This document shows, in pieces, positions 35,734 through 47,700 of a stretch of DNA of 64,000 nt. The notes under the pieces are model-generated. The model saw only the letters and a list, made by a program, of their open reading frames with translations, did not search any database and had not been told where the DNA came from. Both the position numbers and the translations under genes were made by a program. Each line of letters opens with the position of its first letter. Positions within the stretch are counted from its first letter, which is position 1. The stretch is from Marsupella aquatica (lineage: Eukaryota; Marchantiophyta), in the NCBI GenBank assembly GCA_973895155.1, contig OZ316894.1, positions 8,184,001 to 8,248,000 of the forward strand, in the 5' to 3' direction.

Positions 35734-38700
35734 TGGAGATGTGTGACTTGTCCAAGACCTTCATGAAATAGCGACTCCAAGGTTGTTGGTGTCATGTTAG
35801 TCACACCTTCTTGACTGAGTTTTGGTGAAGTTTTGCCAAGTCATGTTTACAACTTTTAGGTAAGTTGCAACTATAACTTAGTTAAGGCAATTAGGGTGAA
35901 GTTATACAAGTGACTCTACATTAGAGTACAACTTATGAGACTACTACATTTGAACCCTTAAACCTTAAAGTATGGGATCCGCGACCATATACATATGATT
36001 TTGGATACACCATATGTCATTCCACATCAATTTAATAATAGTTTAGTCATACCATTCTAAACCATAATTACTTGATCTTAGATAGCATTAGTTTTCTTTT
36101 AGGCTCATCATTTGTGCTCTTAATTAATGAGCATGCAACAAGGCTATTTTAAGGTTAATCCTAGCCTTGTGCGTTCATTTAATCTTTGCTCATATTGTGT
36201 TGTGTCAAATTTTCTTTAGGGTTTACAGCTCATGTCAACGCAAAGTGGTCGAGTGTCACTGGGTTCAGTTCTCTCACTAAGTGTTAAGGTATGCATTGTG
36301 CGTTGCCTTTGGATACGAGTTTAGGGTGCGCGGGTTTTTCAACAGGAAACACACCAGCAGAGTGCAAATGGGAGTTGAAGGTGCGCGGGAACTCGGAGGT
36401 TTTTGTCAAGGAAAAACTTGGATGTCCATTGTGCTTACCAACAACCATCGTTTAGGGCGAGGAGCTTTACGGACTTCCGCTTGTCGTGCTTGAGTGTACA
36501 TCTGCCCTCTATACTTTTGGGAGCTTTGGACTAGAGCAGATGATCGGAAGCCTTGGACGAGAGACACAGACTCCAATATCCAGCTCGTAGATCAATCCGT
36601 GATTGATTTTGTCAGGTGTGCGACCTTCAAGCTCTTCTCCATTGTGCGCTTCCAGTTGAATGCTGCAAGGTCTGAATACTATCGGGAGCTCGCATTTGGG
36701 CCAAGGTTTAGGTATTTTGTCATTGGAGGACTGAGCTGTGGGTTTAGGCCGACTTACTATGAGCTTATGTTGTTGCAGCTGTGACCAATAACTGAGGAGC
36801 TGCGACCAGGAGCTTATTTTGTTGCAGCACTACCATGGACAAGGGGTTGTGGAGGATCGGGGAGCTGCGACGTAGAACTGAGGAGCTGTGAAAAAGTGGG
36901 GAGTGATCTTGAAGGCCAACTATCTAGCGTGAGGTGGATCATCGTGGTTGCAACAGCGATCGGGCCCTTTTTTGCATTGGCATTGTCAGTAAGACAATCT
37001 GTGGACGCGCGAAAGAGTCGCAAGGAGTTGTTCTTGTGGGCAGAGATTGGAGTTCACATTTGGTAAGTCCACCTCAATAATGACATACATTATAGGTGGA
37101 GGCAATGTTATGGCCTCTTGTTGTCTTTAAACTCATTCTCCACTCACAAGAGAATGAGGATTGATTGTGTCCTGAGAAGCTTAACAATTTATGTTGTTGA
37201 CATCGTCCACATTGAGTGACAGTGAGCTCAAGTCAGTGAGTGACCGATCGAAGGGGACATTTGTGCTCTTCATTACATGCTTGGGCAAGAGTGATTGATG
37301 TACTAATCGCAAGCGCTCCCAAGTATCCATTTGTCGTTAAGGCTTGAAGCTTCACCGGGAGCTGCGACCGTCAGTGGGGAGGAGTTGGAGGTTGTGTTGC
37401 GCTCGTACACAACCTCCAAGGTACAAGGCAGGAGTTGTGCAATTTAAGGTGAGAGTCAATAGCTTTTGGGATTCACCATCTTTCATCGTTGTCATCGCTG
37501 CTCTCGTCTATCGCTACGGCCGATTGCTGCTCTGCGTTTTTGCTATGGGTTGCCAGTCTGCCAGATGCTGAGTGAGACAGAGGCTACAACCTGGGTGCGC
37601 AGAGGTCCTCACTAATCCCATGGTTTACAGTTTGCAAAATGTGACAGCCCCAGTGCACAGTGAGGTATAGGGTGTGTGAGGTATAGGGTGTTCTTACTCG
37701 TGCTACAGTCGCTTTGACTTGCTGAGTTCCAGCAAATTGAGTTTTAGGTGCGGTCAATGAGAGTTGAGCTGTTTGAGCTGCGGTCACTGAGAGTTTAGAG
37801 TTTGAGCTGCGGTCACTGAATGCTGGCATTGAGGTGCACGCCCTTCACATTGATCAGTGAAGGCTACGGCCGGGGTGATTATGATAGTGATTCCAATGCA
37901 AACCGTCCAGGTAAGATTTATGTGACATTGTGTACAATGAAAGTGGCCCTGCTTATTGACTGCTTAATGTTTGTGTTGCAACTGGCAGCAGATGCATGGA
38001 GTGCAGCGAAGGGAGGCGCTATTCATGTGAGCTGACAGGGGAGCTGGACTTGTGAGCCGTGGTTGCAGCTACGTCTTGGAGCTACGACCTATGAGTTATG
38101 GCTAGAGCTACGACTTGACCTGAAGGTGACGCATGAAGAGTAATTTTGCAATCCATGAATGTTTGTACTCAATGTTATAGATGCATAGGGTGGGTGTTGC
38201 ATTTTGTTACTGTAAAATGTCCGTGATGTCGTGAGATGTTTTGTTCCTTGGATTGAGACAATTCTTAGATCTCTGCATCAGCGATTATTGTATGTCATGT
38301 CTCACCTCAGATCATGAACGTGATTGGTTGGAGACTATATTAATTGGGGAGGAGCTCCAATCCGTTGTCATTGCTTCTCAGTGGAGTGTTGTTTTAGTAA
38401 GCTACAGGGGGCAACAGAGCGCAAGTTGCTGCTTGCAAGTTCACGCCTGCTACCTACGACTTCCGCCTGAAAGGTATGACATTCACATATGTGCATTTCT
38501 GGTCTCCAGTTGATCAATGTACTTATTCCCGCTGCCTTGAAATGGACCTCAAATTTCCATGCTCCAATACGGTACTGTGATCGAAGCCTATCACGATGCA
38601 AAAACAGAGGAGAGGCAGAATCAGAGCCCGGACACCAACGTGTACAGATATCACAAAGCTAAAATAGAGGAGAGGAAGAATCAGTGCTCGGCTCGGACAC

Positions 38701-39480
38701 CAAAGTGTACAGACATCATGAAGCTAACTACAAGCTAGCAGATAGGTCAAATGCTCCCAAATCGAGTCAGAGGAAAGTTACTAAGACTACCTTCACAACT
38801 CTCAAGTCTGGAAAGTAAAAATCAGCCTGAGACACGTAGCAAGAACTGTTGTCTGCTTTCTTGGGGATCGTCATGTGTATGTAATTGCATACACATTCTA
38901 CCTGAGGGGAGTATGATTGTACACCTCAGGTAGAACCGAGTACTATCTATCGCATGATATAATTCCTCTACAATTTTGTATTAATGTTGCCTAAGTGCTT
39001 TGTTGTATTGTTTTGGTTGTAATGACGTCACTTGCATTTCATAGTCAGTCTTAGTTGGTTGGCTTGGTACTCATTTGCTTTTCACTCCCTCTGGCTAGTG
39101 AATTTGTCTATTGTTGCTGAGCCTTAACATTTGTGTTTCTGTGGGGCTGAGCAGAGTTTGTTCCGTCTAGAAGCTGCTGTACTGAAGTGATCAGCCTCCG
39201 GCTTGGAGGTGAATCTTCAATTTTTTGTGGATCCGAGTGACTTCTGTGCAGCTGAGTTTTGCTTTGTCGGGACGATTGTGTTTGGCTAAGATGCTAGATT
39301 GTGGCTTGTCTTCTTGCTTCCAGCTTGTGTATTTTCAATTAATAGAAGTTGGGAACGAAGTGATAATTGAATTTCCTTATATTAAGCATCTTCACCTAGA
39401 AACTCAATACATAAACTCCAGGATTCCCTCGGGACATAAAATGAGCCAAATTGTCTCAAAATTGGGAACCTGCACCCGCA
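35734..39480. other. CACTA left arm, no confident gene
   Basis: Subterminal repeats extend to about 35950. Between 36790 and 38110 the decamer GAGCTGCGAC and relatives (GAGCTACGAC, GAGCTGCGGT) recur around ten times without fixed spacing. An imperfect tandem duplication (AGAGGAGAGG-AGAATCAG, GGACACCAA-GTGTACAGA) lies at about 38605-38715. A 10-base-arm hairpin CTACCTGAGG/CCTCAGGTAG is at about 38900-38935. Open frames at 36281-36493 and 36494-36784 have no recognisable domain. Confidence 0.45.
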
Positions 39481-39484
39481 CTAC

Positions 39485-39835
39485 TCAAACAATTGTGTTG
39501 GGCTTGGTGGCCTTGTAAGTCTTCTTTAGCTTTCGCAATGGAGGTTGAATCTTGCAGTACGTCAAGGGGAACTTGATCTTTGAATCATGGAACTGCTTGG
39601 TACTTTCTCGCTTGCACAGAGAGACAGGGACTGTCGTAGTCTTCATGATCTGGATGCAAGGGAACCGAACTCTATGACAAGAAGCCATCTCATCATACAT
39701 CTGCTCTGCAGCTCCGTTTCTTGTGGTATCACAATATTCCTTGTACATGTTGTGATAACCTGTACGACTCTGATACGTGGACCCAGATACCGAAGTTCTT
39801 AATTGTGGTGGGCTTCTTTTCGAAGATCTGGTAGA
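39485..39835 (-). pseudogene. RPL18A: ribosomal protein eL20 (RPL18a) pseudogene captured by CACTA
   Basis: The - strand encodes [20 protein letters not shown], then [21 protein letters not shown]-like [20 protein letters not shown] and a C-terminus [17 protein letters not shown] followed by a stop. This is the conserved C-terminal half of eukaryotic 60S protein L18a. Upstream, the expected [15 protein letters not shown] sequence is present but in another frame (about 39780-39830), so there is at least one frameshift, plus substitutions such as Cys for Arg. No introns are seen across the conserved part. It lies antisense inside the CACTA element, so it was probably picked up by the transposon or inserted as a retrocopy. 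It is not expected to be functional. Confidence 0.82.
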
Positions 39836-40835
39836 CACATTATTCAGCATTTGCTAACTTCGAAACTAGAAGGGTAACACATTAAACAACAGAGAAACTC
39901 ACAACATCCTCCTTTGGTCCTTCAGAGTCTGTACTTTGATTCTGAAGTTTGACTGAGTTTTTGTTTACTAAAAGAATGTGACTGTGTAAGAGTTCCGTTT
40001 GGCAGTGGATTGGTTGAAGCACTTCATGCTAGTGTGTTGTCCACAGCTCTTCAACCAGCTTTCGTCTTCCTTGTCTTTCACCACTTACGATGACATCAAT
40101 TCAGCTAAGACCATAGAAGGTTCCAAAGCATCTAACTTGTAAAATCGCATTCTGTTACATCAAGGACTAAGGTGTTGGGTGCCAAAGGAGACAGCACAAC
40201 AAACACGCTGAAAAGACTTCAGGACTGGGTTCAACAAGGTAGTGAAGGTGCTTAGAGCCATAGTAAGTATGCATTCTGTATCTTTCTCTATTGATGTGAG
40301 CTTGTGCATAATGGGAGTTGTAGTTGGCAAGAGTTCCAAATATGAATAGATCCAGAAGTATGTGATCATGTACTTGCTCTATAAAGTTCTGAAGATATAA
40401 GCATTTTCTGTTAGACCAGGCAACTTGGGAGTTGGTAAGTGTCACCTGCATCTGAGGGGCTACACCGGGGCATCAGTGGAGGTTCACTTGCACAACACGA
40501 CAACCAGTGAATTTTCTCTCTGCTGCAACCTGCAAGGTGAGACTTTCGGTCTTTCTGGATGAAAAAACAGGAGTTTAATATGATTGATATACATGTCCGT
40601 CGAGAATATGGGTTTATCACCAAGCTCTTTGTCTTAGGAAACTCATAAACTCAGAATCAAATATGTACTATGCACGTTTCATGCTATGTGTATACTATGA
40701 CCTGTAGTTGGAACCAAGACAATGAGTGGGAACTGATTAGTTTAGGTGGTTGCTGTTGGCGAGGCAAGTCGACCTCCTGCTCACCTTGCTCATCAAAGGA
40801 CGTGAACAGAGGACATCACAACGAAAGCAACACTT

Positions 40836-41285
40836 ATGGTGAGGACCCGCAACGCTGAACATGTGCGACTTGCACGCAAGGCAGAGATGTTGCGCCTTGA
40901 GTATGTCAGACTTGGGATCCTTCCAGCCCAGTCTGCATGGTACTTTGAGTACCCTGTTGTTTCCAGGAACAACTACAGCCGGCCTCTACCTGCTTCAGTA
41001 CCCTTCCCGACATCCTTGGTATTTGTGTCTCTTGTACATGACCCGCCACAAATTAGGTGCCAAGGGTGTGTACACAGTTGCCAATATGACTGTCCTGCCT
41101 GTAGGGCTTCTGGCCCAGAATTGGATGACCGTTCTCTTGGATGCCGATTTTTGCACAGAGCACAATGTATCATCTGGAACCACTCGCCATCCTGCAGTGT
41201 GCCTGGTGATGTCACTTGTCCTGCCCTCCCAGACCCCACCACCGGTGACTTTGGTGTCTACACATGTTTGGATCACATGCTCTAG
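40836..41285 (+). CDS. possible Cys-rich ORF in CACTA element
   Basis: A 149-residue open frame opens with a basic helix (NAEHVRLARKAEMLRLEYVR) and contains a compact Cys/His cluster (CQGCVHSCQYDCPACRASG, then CRFLHRAQC) that could bind zinc. No homologous family is recognised. An overlapping frame (40861-41328) is also open, which weakens the case. It lies about 700 bases before the PHD ORF on the same strand and could be an upstream exon or an unrelated captured fragment. The first codon read here is GTG; no upstream ATG is clear. Confidence 0.25.
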   Translation: MVRTRNAEHVRLARKAEMLRLEYVRLGILPAQSAWYFEYPVVSRNNYSRPLPASVPFPTSLVFVSLVHDPPQIRCQGCVHSCQYDCPACRASGPELDDRSLGCRFLHRAQCIIWNHSPSCSVPGDVTCPALPDPTTGDFGVYTCLDHML

Positions 41286-41329
41286 AGGACCACTTGTCAC
41301 ACCGCATGCACAGTCCAGATACCATTGAC

Positions 41330-41983
41330 CTATAGCTTAACACTCTGACTTCAACACAGAGGATATTTACTTAAAATTTTGATGTATGAGCAATTTTGGG
41401 TCCAGGGTTTAGAGTCAACAGTACATAACTTATATCCTATTATGCCTGCACTAAGCAAAATATCCTAATTTAAGAGGCTAGCAAACTCGCATAAAAGTCT
41501 CTATTGAAAGACTGCTTTCATGACTGCTTTAACCTGGTGAACATTGCAACGTTGACTGAATTAATGGGCCATGTGATAATATGCAAAATGATTTATGCCT
41601 CACTTATTTGTCTCAGCCACTATCATAACCTATTTAGGATGTATAAATTTCAACCCTTATGACACTGCTTCATACCAATCCTCTTCGAAGAATGCCTGTT
41701 TTACATGTCACGACTATTGTATGTGATTCAAATGCATGAAATGTTGTTGCAGATCTCCTTTGGTGAATCATAGCCACAATTAAAATTGAGGTGTTGGTGG
41801 AGAAATTGTATTAGGGGATCAGTTTTGTGTGTGGGCTCAACATACCAAAAGTATATGTGCTCTGCATCCTTGTGTGGCCATTCCAATTCATTGCAGTAGC
41901 AAATGCCTTTGTACCTTAAATGCTAAATATATTTTACTTTCTGTGCAGTCTGCTAAATTGTAGAGTCTATCTCATGCGCAGGC
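41330..41983. other. non-coding spacer in CACTA element
   Basis: AT-rich with no coding signal. It ends in a pyrimidine-poor CGCAG just before the PHD ORF start, so it may be a 5' UTR or intron. Confidence 0.4.
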
Positions 41984-42664
41984 ATGGCACGGCCTAAAAT
42001 TCAAGCCAAAAAGCGTGTGATAGAGGTGAGAAACACAGGTGTACTTGGGGCAGATGCTACTAACTTCTCTGCAAGTCAGATTTTCCAGAAGGCAGCTCAT
42101 TGTTGTGCCATTTGTGACGATGGTGGGGGCCTGGTCATTTGTGAGGGCCCTTGCATGAGGCATTTCCACCTCAACCCGGAGTCTGACCTTGCTGCAGAAA
42201 ACAACTGTCCAGGGGTGGGCCTCCCGTCAACACACCAGGGAGACTGGATGTGCACTGATTGTTTGGAGAAGCAGGCTAAGTGTGCACAGTGTGGGAAGTT
42301 GGGGTCCTATGAGGGCTCTGTTGATGCTGCAGCAAATGTTAGGAAATGTCCAGACCGTTTTTGTGTGAGATTTTTCTGTTTTGAGTGTTTGCCTGCTCAT
42401 GCCACAGCTTGCCCACTTCATAGGTGCAAGGCATGTGGTGAGCATGATGATGACTATTGGACTGACATAGTCCACTGTGCTAGGTGTCCCACTATGTGGC
42501 ACTATCATTGCCTGAAAGATCATCAAGCAGAGGGTTATGCTTGTGACAGAGAAATCTATGATCACTCTGCACATGGTGTTGATCGATGGATATTTTATTG
42601 TCATCGCCATGCCATTGATCCTACCTCGCGCACTCCTGTGAGAGATCACATATCTTGGCTGTGA
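41984..42664 (+). CDS. EDM2-like PHD/extended-PHD finger protein carried by CACTA
   Basis: A single 226-residue frame starts ATG (MARPKIQAKKR, basic). From about residue 40 it reads CAICDDGGGLVICEGPCMRHFH, the start of a plant EDM2-type PHD finger, then DWMCTDCLEKQAKCAQCGKLG, CPDRFC..FFCFECL, CPLHRCKACG and CARCPTMWHYHCL, finishing near FYCHRH. The order PHD, second zinc knuckle, CPLHxC, C-x2-C-P-x-x-x-H-x-x-C is that of the EDM2/IBM2-pathway PHD-ePHD module. EDM2 itself is much longer; only the zinc module is here. Such modules read histone H3 tails; in this element the role is inferred, perhaps chromatin targeting. All metal ligands appear present and no stop interrupts it. Confidence 0.75.
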   Translation: MARPKIQAKKRVIEVRNTGVLGADATNFSASQIFQKAAHCCAICDDGGGLVICEGPCMRHFHLNPESDLAAENNCPGVGLPSTHQGDWMCTDCLEKQAKCAQCGKLGSYEGSVDAAANVRKCPDRFCVRFFCFECLPAHATACPLHRCKACGEHDDDYWTDIVHCARCPTMWHYHCLKDHQAEGYACDREIYDHSAHGVDRWIFYCHRHAIDPTSRTPVRDHISWL

Positions 42665-43256
42665 AGCTGAACATTGTACATGCACAGTGCACCTGATGTG
42701 GATGTACTATTTTTTGAGATTGCAGAGATTCCAATTTTGAAAAGGAGTTGGGTAGGCGAGTTTATATAGGCAGCACTTATCTTGTGCTCTGGCGTCAGTG
42801 GCTGGGTACATGCCTATACAAACTTATCCTTACAAGCCTTCTTGGAAGTATTTAGGCTGAGTGGTCATTTTCATAAACACTTTCATCAGACTGCTAAATT
42901 AAAACAGGACTTCTAAGTTGTAAGCGTTTAAATTATCAGGCATGCAATTAATCAAATTGCCCTATAAGTTTGTCATTGAATGTATCCTCCTTTACAACAA
43001 AATATGTATGTGCCATGACAAGTTGGTTGCACTTCATTTCACCACGGATATGGATTTTGTAGTATATATTCAAACAATGTCCTGCATCCGTGCAGGTGCC
43101 TAGTACGTATTGTTCACATATCCCTTGTACCTATCAAAATCGGACCTGAGCACCAGTGGGCCAGATCAACTCAAAAAGCAGGAATTTTGTTGTCCTTGTA
43201 TTGTCAGGTGAACCCATTCTTCCAAAATTCACTGTCATCATGTAGAGTGTGTGTAC
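42665..43256. other. spacer between PHD and BRCT ORFs
   Basis: No coding sequence seen. It may include a UTR or intron. Confidence 0.4.
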
Positions 43257-44135
43257 ATGGAGCCTGGTAAACGTAGAAAGTGTGACCACCCAGCAGTGTT
43301 TACAGGGGTCAGAGCAATTTTGGTCCATGGCCAGCATGGGTTGACCAAAGTGCATTGGCCAACTGTACAGAAACGATTCTCTGAGCTCCATGGCACTGTA
43401 GTTCAGGACATCACTCCAGAGACTACACATGTTGTTGCAGGGACATGGCTATCAGTGATAAAGAAGTGGTCATGGTCCTACATGAATTCTGCAATTACTA
43501 AGCAAGGCCTAAAAGTAGTTGAGGCCTCTTGGATCACAGATTCCATAGCACATAAGATTGTACAGGATACTGAGCAATATGAGTTGTGGGAGGATGAAGA
43601 AGCTTCTGCATCAGCTTGGGCTGAACAAGAAGTCTGGGAAGCAAAGGCACGGCTTGCTGATCTCCAATATGGACCTGTACTCAACAAAGGACAGAGCTCT
43701 ACAAGGCTGAAGTGTATGTTGGCTGAGGAGACGAAGCAACCAACCCCCATTCTGAAAGGGCTGAGCATGGTATTTGTGGAGGCGGGAATTGGAGAGGTTA
43801 AGTGCAAAGTGTACAAGTCCACAGTGCTTGACCTAGGTGGGACAGTGGAGGAGAATATAACAGAGGACACCACTCATGTCATTACTAAGTCATATCCCAA
43901 AGCCTGCCGCAAGTTTGGGAAGGGAGACATTCGCTTTTATGTCATGTCCCATAATGTGTTTGTGGTTTCATATGCTTGGCTTGTGGAATCAGTAGCAGCT
44001 GGGAAGCGTCAAAACCCAATGGACTATGATCTTTTTGAGGCTGGCCACGGAAGGGTCAGGATCCTTACAGAGAGGACTATGAGACAACAAGTGAGGAATG
44101 GGTCATTAGCGATTCTGAATCAGAGTGAGGAGTAG
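43257..44135 (+). CDS. tandem BRCT-domain protein carried by CACTA
   Basis: ATG at 43257 gives about 292 residues. BRCT 1 (about residues 12-105) has VFTGVRAILVHGQHGL, GTVVQDITPETTHVVAG and the signature Trp in LKVVEASWITDSI. A linker is rich in Glu/Ala/Trp. BRCT 2 (about 165-265) has LKGLSMVFVEAGIG, GGTVEENITEDTTHVI and VFVVSYAWLVESV. The pattern of a Val-Phe strand, GG-x-V, THV and S-x-x-WL is diagnostic for BRCT. The spacing is most like single BRCTs of family X polymerases or DNA ligase IV, but the parent gene is not certain. BRCT domains bind phosphoproteins or DNA ends in repair; a role in handling excision breaks is speculation. It lies between the PHD ORF and the transposase on the same strand and is uninterrupted. 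Confidence 0.75.
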   Translation: MEPGKRRKCDHPAVFTGVRAILVHGQHGLTKVHWPTVQKRFSELHGTVVQDITPETTHVVAGTWLSVIKKWSWSYMNSAITKQGLKVVEASWITDSIAHKIVQDTEQYELWEDEEASASAWAEQEVWEAKARLADLQYGPVLNKGQSSTRLKCMLAEETKQPTPILKGLSMVFVEAGIGEVKCKVYKSTVLDLGGTVEENITEDTTHVITKSYPKACRKFGKGDIRFYVMSHNVFVVSYAWLVESVAAGKRQNPMDYDLFEAGHGRVRILTERTMRQQVRNGSLAILNQSEE

Positions 44136-44702
44136 TAGCATCAGTTTGGACACAAGTTTTTTTGTATAAATCAGATCATTGAAATAAATGTGATCTTTGA
44201 ACTAATGTACCTTGTTATGGTTGGTGGCAGTTGGGCTTATTTTACTGTTGGCGGATTGTTGTTTCCTGCTGCCTGGGGGTGTCACTGTAAACGTACATGC
44301 AGAGGCGGTACATTTGAGGACAGTGGAGGAGGTGGTGACACCCTCCAACATTTAGGAATTTTGTGTCATTCACTTGACAATAGGTACACTACTTGCGAAC
44401 CTGTTTTTTTCTTTTGGGGTGGTTTAGGGTTTGTGAGAATTTAGTACACGTTATGTTAACTCTTTTGGCAGATACAATCAGGGATATATGGAACACAAAT
44501 ACCACCATTAGGCATCCTTGTTCACTGCTGTCCATGACTGCAGAGCTCCCAGCCTGTTACAATGCACCCTGGTCACCACCCTCCCCAGACCCAGCCCAGG
44601 GCACAGGCACTGCCTTTGCATCATCCCACAAGGATATCACGCCATGATAATAAGCTTTGGCAGCGTGAAAGGTTACGAACCAGACTTTCAGGAGCCAGTA
44701 GG
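44136..44702. other. region 5' of the transposase
   Basis: No confident gene. It probably contains the transposase promoter, UTR and perhaps an upstream exon: the reading frame is open from 44562, but its composition before 44703 is unlike the family. Confidence 0.4.
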
Positions 44703-47700
44703 ATGAGATGTCCTTGTGCAATCTGCCAAGGATCCCGTACCAGGGGTCTGAATGAGGTTTGGCGGCATATCGCGGTTCATGGAAGAGATCCACGACATCG
44801 AGTTTGGAATGATCCTGCAGAGGAAGATTCTTCCGACGAGGAGTGGAGGTTAGAATTTGATGCTGCCAATGCTGCAAGACGGGCAAGTGAGGTTCTGCCT
44901 GGTGCATTTGAAAATGTTGTAGCTGGTCTCTGTGGGTTGTCAGCTCTCCAACGGGATGGTGCTCAGGCAGCACCACGTGACGAAGGAATTCATGTGGAAG
45001 AGATGGTGAGAGACATCTTCCAAGACTTGGATGCATTTCATGATGGCTGGACAATGAAGAGGATACGGCTGCAGATGCAAGTGTGCCCCCTGTCGAAGAG
45101 CCTCTTGATGAGTTTGAGATAGGGCAGGAAACCCCTGGGCATGATGGGATGTTTGGCTCTCCCCTGCAAATACAGGAAGGCAGGAAGTCTTTGTACCCCG
45201 GTAGCAAATGTTCTAAACTGGGATTTGTCATCATGTTCCTGAACATTTGCGGCAACCACAATGTCCCCAACATTTTGGTTTCTGAGTTGTTGGCATTCTT
45301 GCGAACAACTGTGCTACCAGATGGTAATATTTTGCCCAAGAACATGTACGAGGCAAAAAGATGCATATCTAATCTTGGATTGAACTATGATTCGATCCAT
45401 GCCTGTCCTGATGGGCATGTTCTTTTCAGAAAGGAGTATAAAGAATCGTTGACATGCCCTAAGTGTGGGAAGCACAGGTATCGGAACTCAGGAAAGTCTA
45501 TGGTTCCCGCCAAGGTACTTCGTCATTTTCCACTCATTCCCAGACTTCAGCGGATGTTCAGAAGCCGTGCCATCTCGGAGATGATGACTTGGGCAACTGA
45601 CAAGAAAAGTGATGATGGGCTACAACGACATGCTGCAGATTCAAGGCAATGGAAACTCATAGATGAGATGTATCCCGAATTTGCTGTTGAGCCGAGGAAT
45701 GTCAGACTTGGGCTGTCATTGGATGGGGTAAACCCATTTGGAGACAAGAACAACAAATTTTCGTGCTGGCCTGTAACTATTTTGAATTATAACCTTCCTC
45801 CTTGGATGACTACAAAGCGATTTTTTGTTCTGATGGTCCTACTGATACCAGGGCCAGACAGTGCTGTATCTGCCAACATAGATGTGTTTCTGGCTCCCCT
45901 AGTGGAGGAATTGAGAAAGCTTTGGGAGGAAGGAGTTCTCACATATGATGTCCTACAGAGGCTTGGGAGGTTAAACCCATTCATCCTTAGAGCCATTGTC
46001 ATTCTGACTATAGCTGACTACCCAGCCCATGGGATGATATCAGGCCAAACAACAAAAGGATATTGTGCTTGTACTATCTGTGGGCGCAATGTCACCAGTG
46101 AGTACTCCAGAGCCCTGCAGAAAGTGATATACATGGGCCATCGTCGTTTTCTGAAGGCAGATCACCCTTACAGAGAAAGACAAGCACTGATTGCACACTT
46201 TGGCAATGAGATTGAGCAACGTGGACCCCCGGCACGAGTGACCAAAGAGGAGATCAGGCAGTGGGGAGCACTGAGGGATGACTATATCAAACGAGGGGGC
46301 AGGGAAGATGGAGTGAGTGATCCAATAAAGCGATATGGTGTAAAAAGACTGAGCATATTGGACTTGGAGCTCAAGTACTGGAGGGTAAGCCTCTTGGAGT
46401 TGATGCTAATTGGGATACATGTTTTGGTTCAGAGCATGTGCATTCATTTCGAAGAGAGAGACTAAACTTGAGGCATTTCCTGACGCTTTTGCATTGCACG
46501 ATGCAGGAGTTTGAGCCAAGCAAACATAACATTGATGTTATGCACATTGAAAAGAATATTTGTGAGAGTCTACTCAGATTCTTGTGTGGAGAGAAAGACA
46601 ATGGTTCAGTGAGATTGGATCTTGAACAGAGGGGAATGAAACCCCATCTTTGGTTGAGGCCACATGCCCACAGAGCTGATGTGCTCTTGAAGTACCAAGC
46701 GCCCTATGTTCTGACAGACACAAAGTGGGAACTATTTGTGCAGAGGTTGAGTTCTTTGAAGGTTCCTTCAAACTATGGCAGTGCTTTCAAGAAGCATATC
46801 ATGACTAGAAAGCTTGGTAGTATGAAAAGCCATGACTACCATATGTTGATGCAACATGTGTTGCCTTTATGCCTGAGGGGCCTGTTGCAGAAGCCTGTTC
46901 GTACTGTGATCATGCGACTCAGTGATGTGTTTCGTCGTATTTGTGTGAAGGTTTGGGATGAAACACACTTCCCACAACTGACAGAAGATGTCGCTCAGGT
47001 GCTGTGTGACCTGGAGATTTATTTTCCTCCCGCATTTTTTGATGTCATGACCCACCTACTTGTCCATGTTGTGGAATACCCTTTGGAACGGTACATGAAG
47101 CTACTCAAAGGTCACGTGAGAACATATTACAAACCTGAAGCAAGCATGGCTAAAGGTTACATCAAGGATGAGACTCTGGGATTTCTGACCGAATACATAG
47201 CACAATATGAGCATGTGAAGACCAGGGTGTGGAATTCTGATGAGGAGGAAGGGGTGATAGGTGAAGTACTGGAAGGGGCTGCAACCACAAAGAACCTGAC
47301 CATATCTATGAGAGACTTGGCACATGACTTTGTATTGCACAACACTGTGGTGATGGAACCCTGGATACAGTGAGTGCATACATGTGCTATAATCCAGTTC
47401 ATGAGCTTAAATGTTGTGTTCGTGTGGTTTTCTCCTTCAGCCTGTTCATGTTTACCCAAGCTAATGCTGTGTGGTTGTTCGTTCAGGGAGTATGAGTCAT
47501 TGAAGGCGGCCCATCCCACTGCAGGAACAACTTTTCCAGGTTTCATGGAGTGGATCAGAGTGGCAATTAGAGAGCATCACGAGACCCACCCAGACATGGA
47601 TGCAGATGTTTACCTACTGTCTAATGCCCCTAGCCTGAAAGTGAAGACTTACAAACGGATGAGAGCATATGGGAATCACTTCCGAGTGAAGGATGGTGAC

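Noticed and set aside
38900-39160. solo LTR with PPT (GAGGGGAG then TGATTGTACA)
   Set aside because: No partner LTR or coding part, and a local hairpin explains the apparent boundary equally well.
44557-45366. 269-residue - frame
   Set aside because: Antisense shadow of the TNP2 N-terminal exon, which carries the recognisable motifs.
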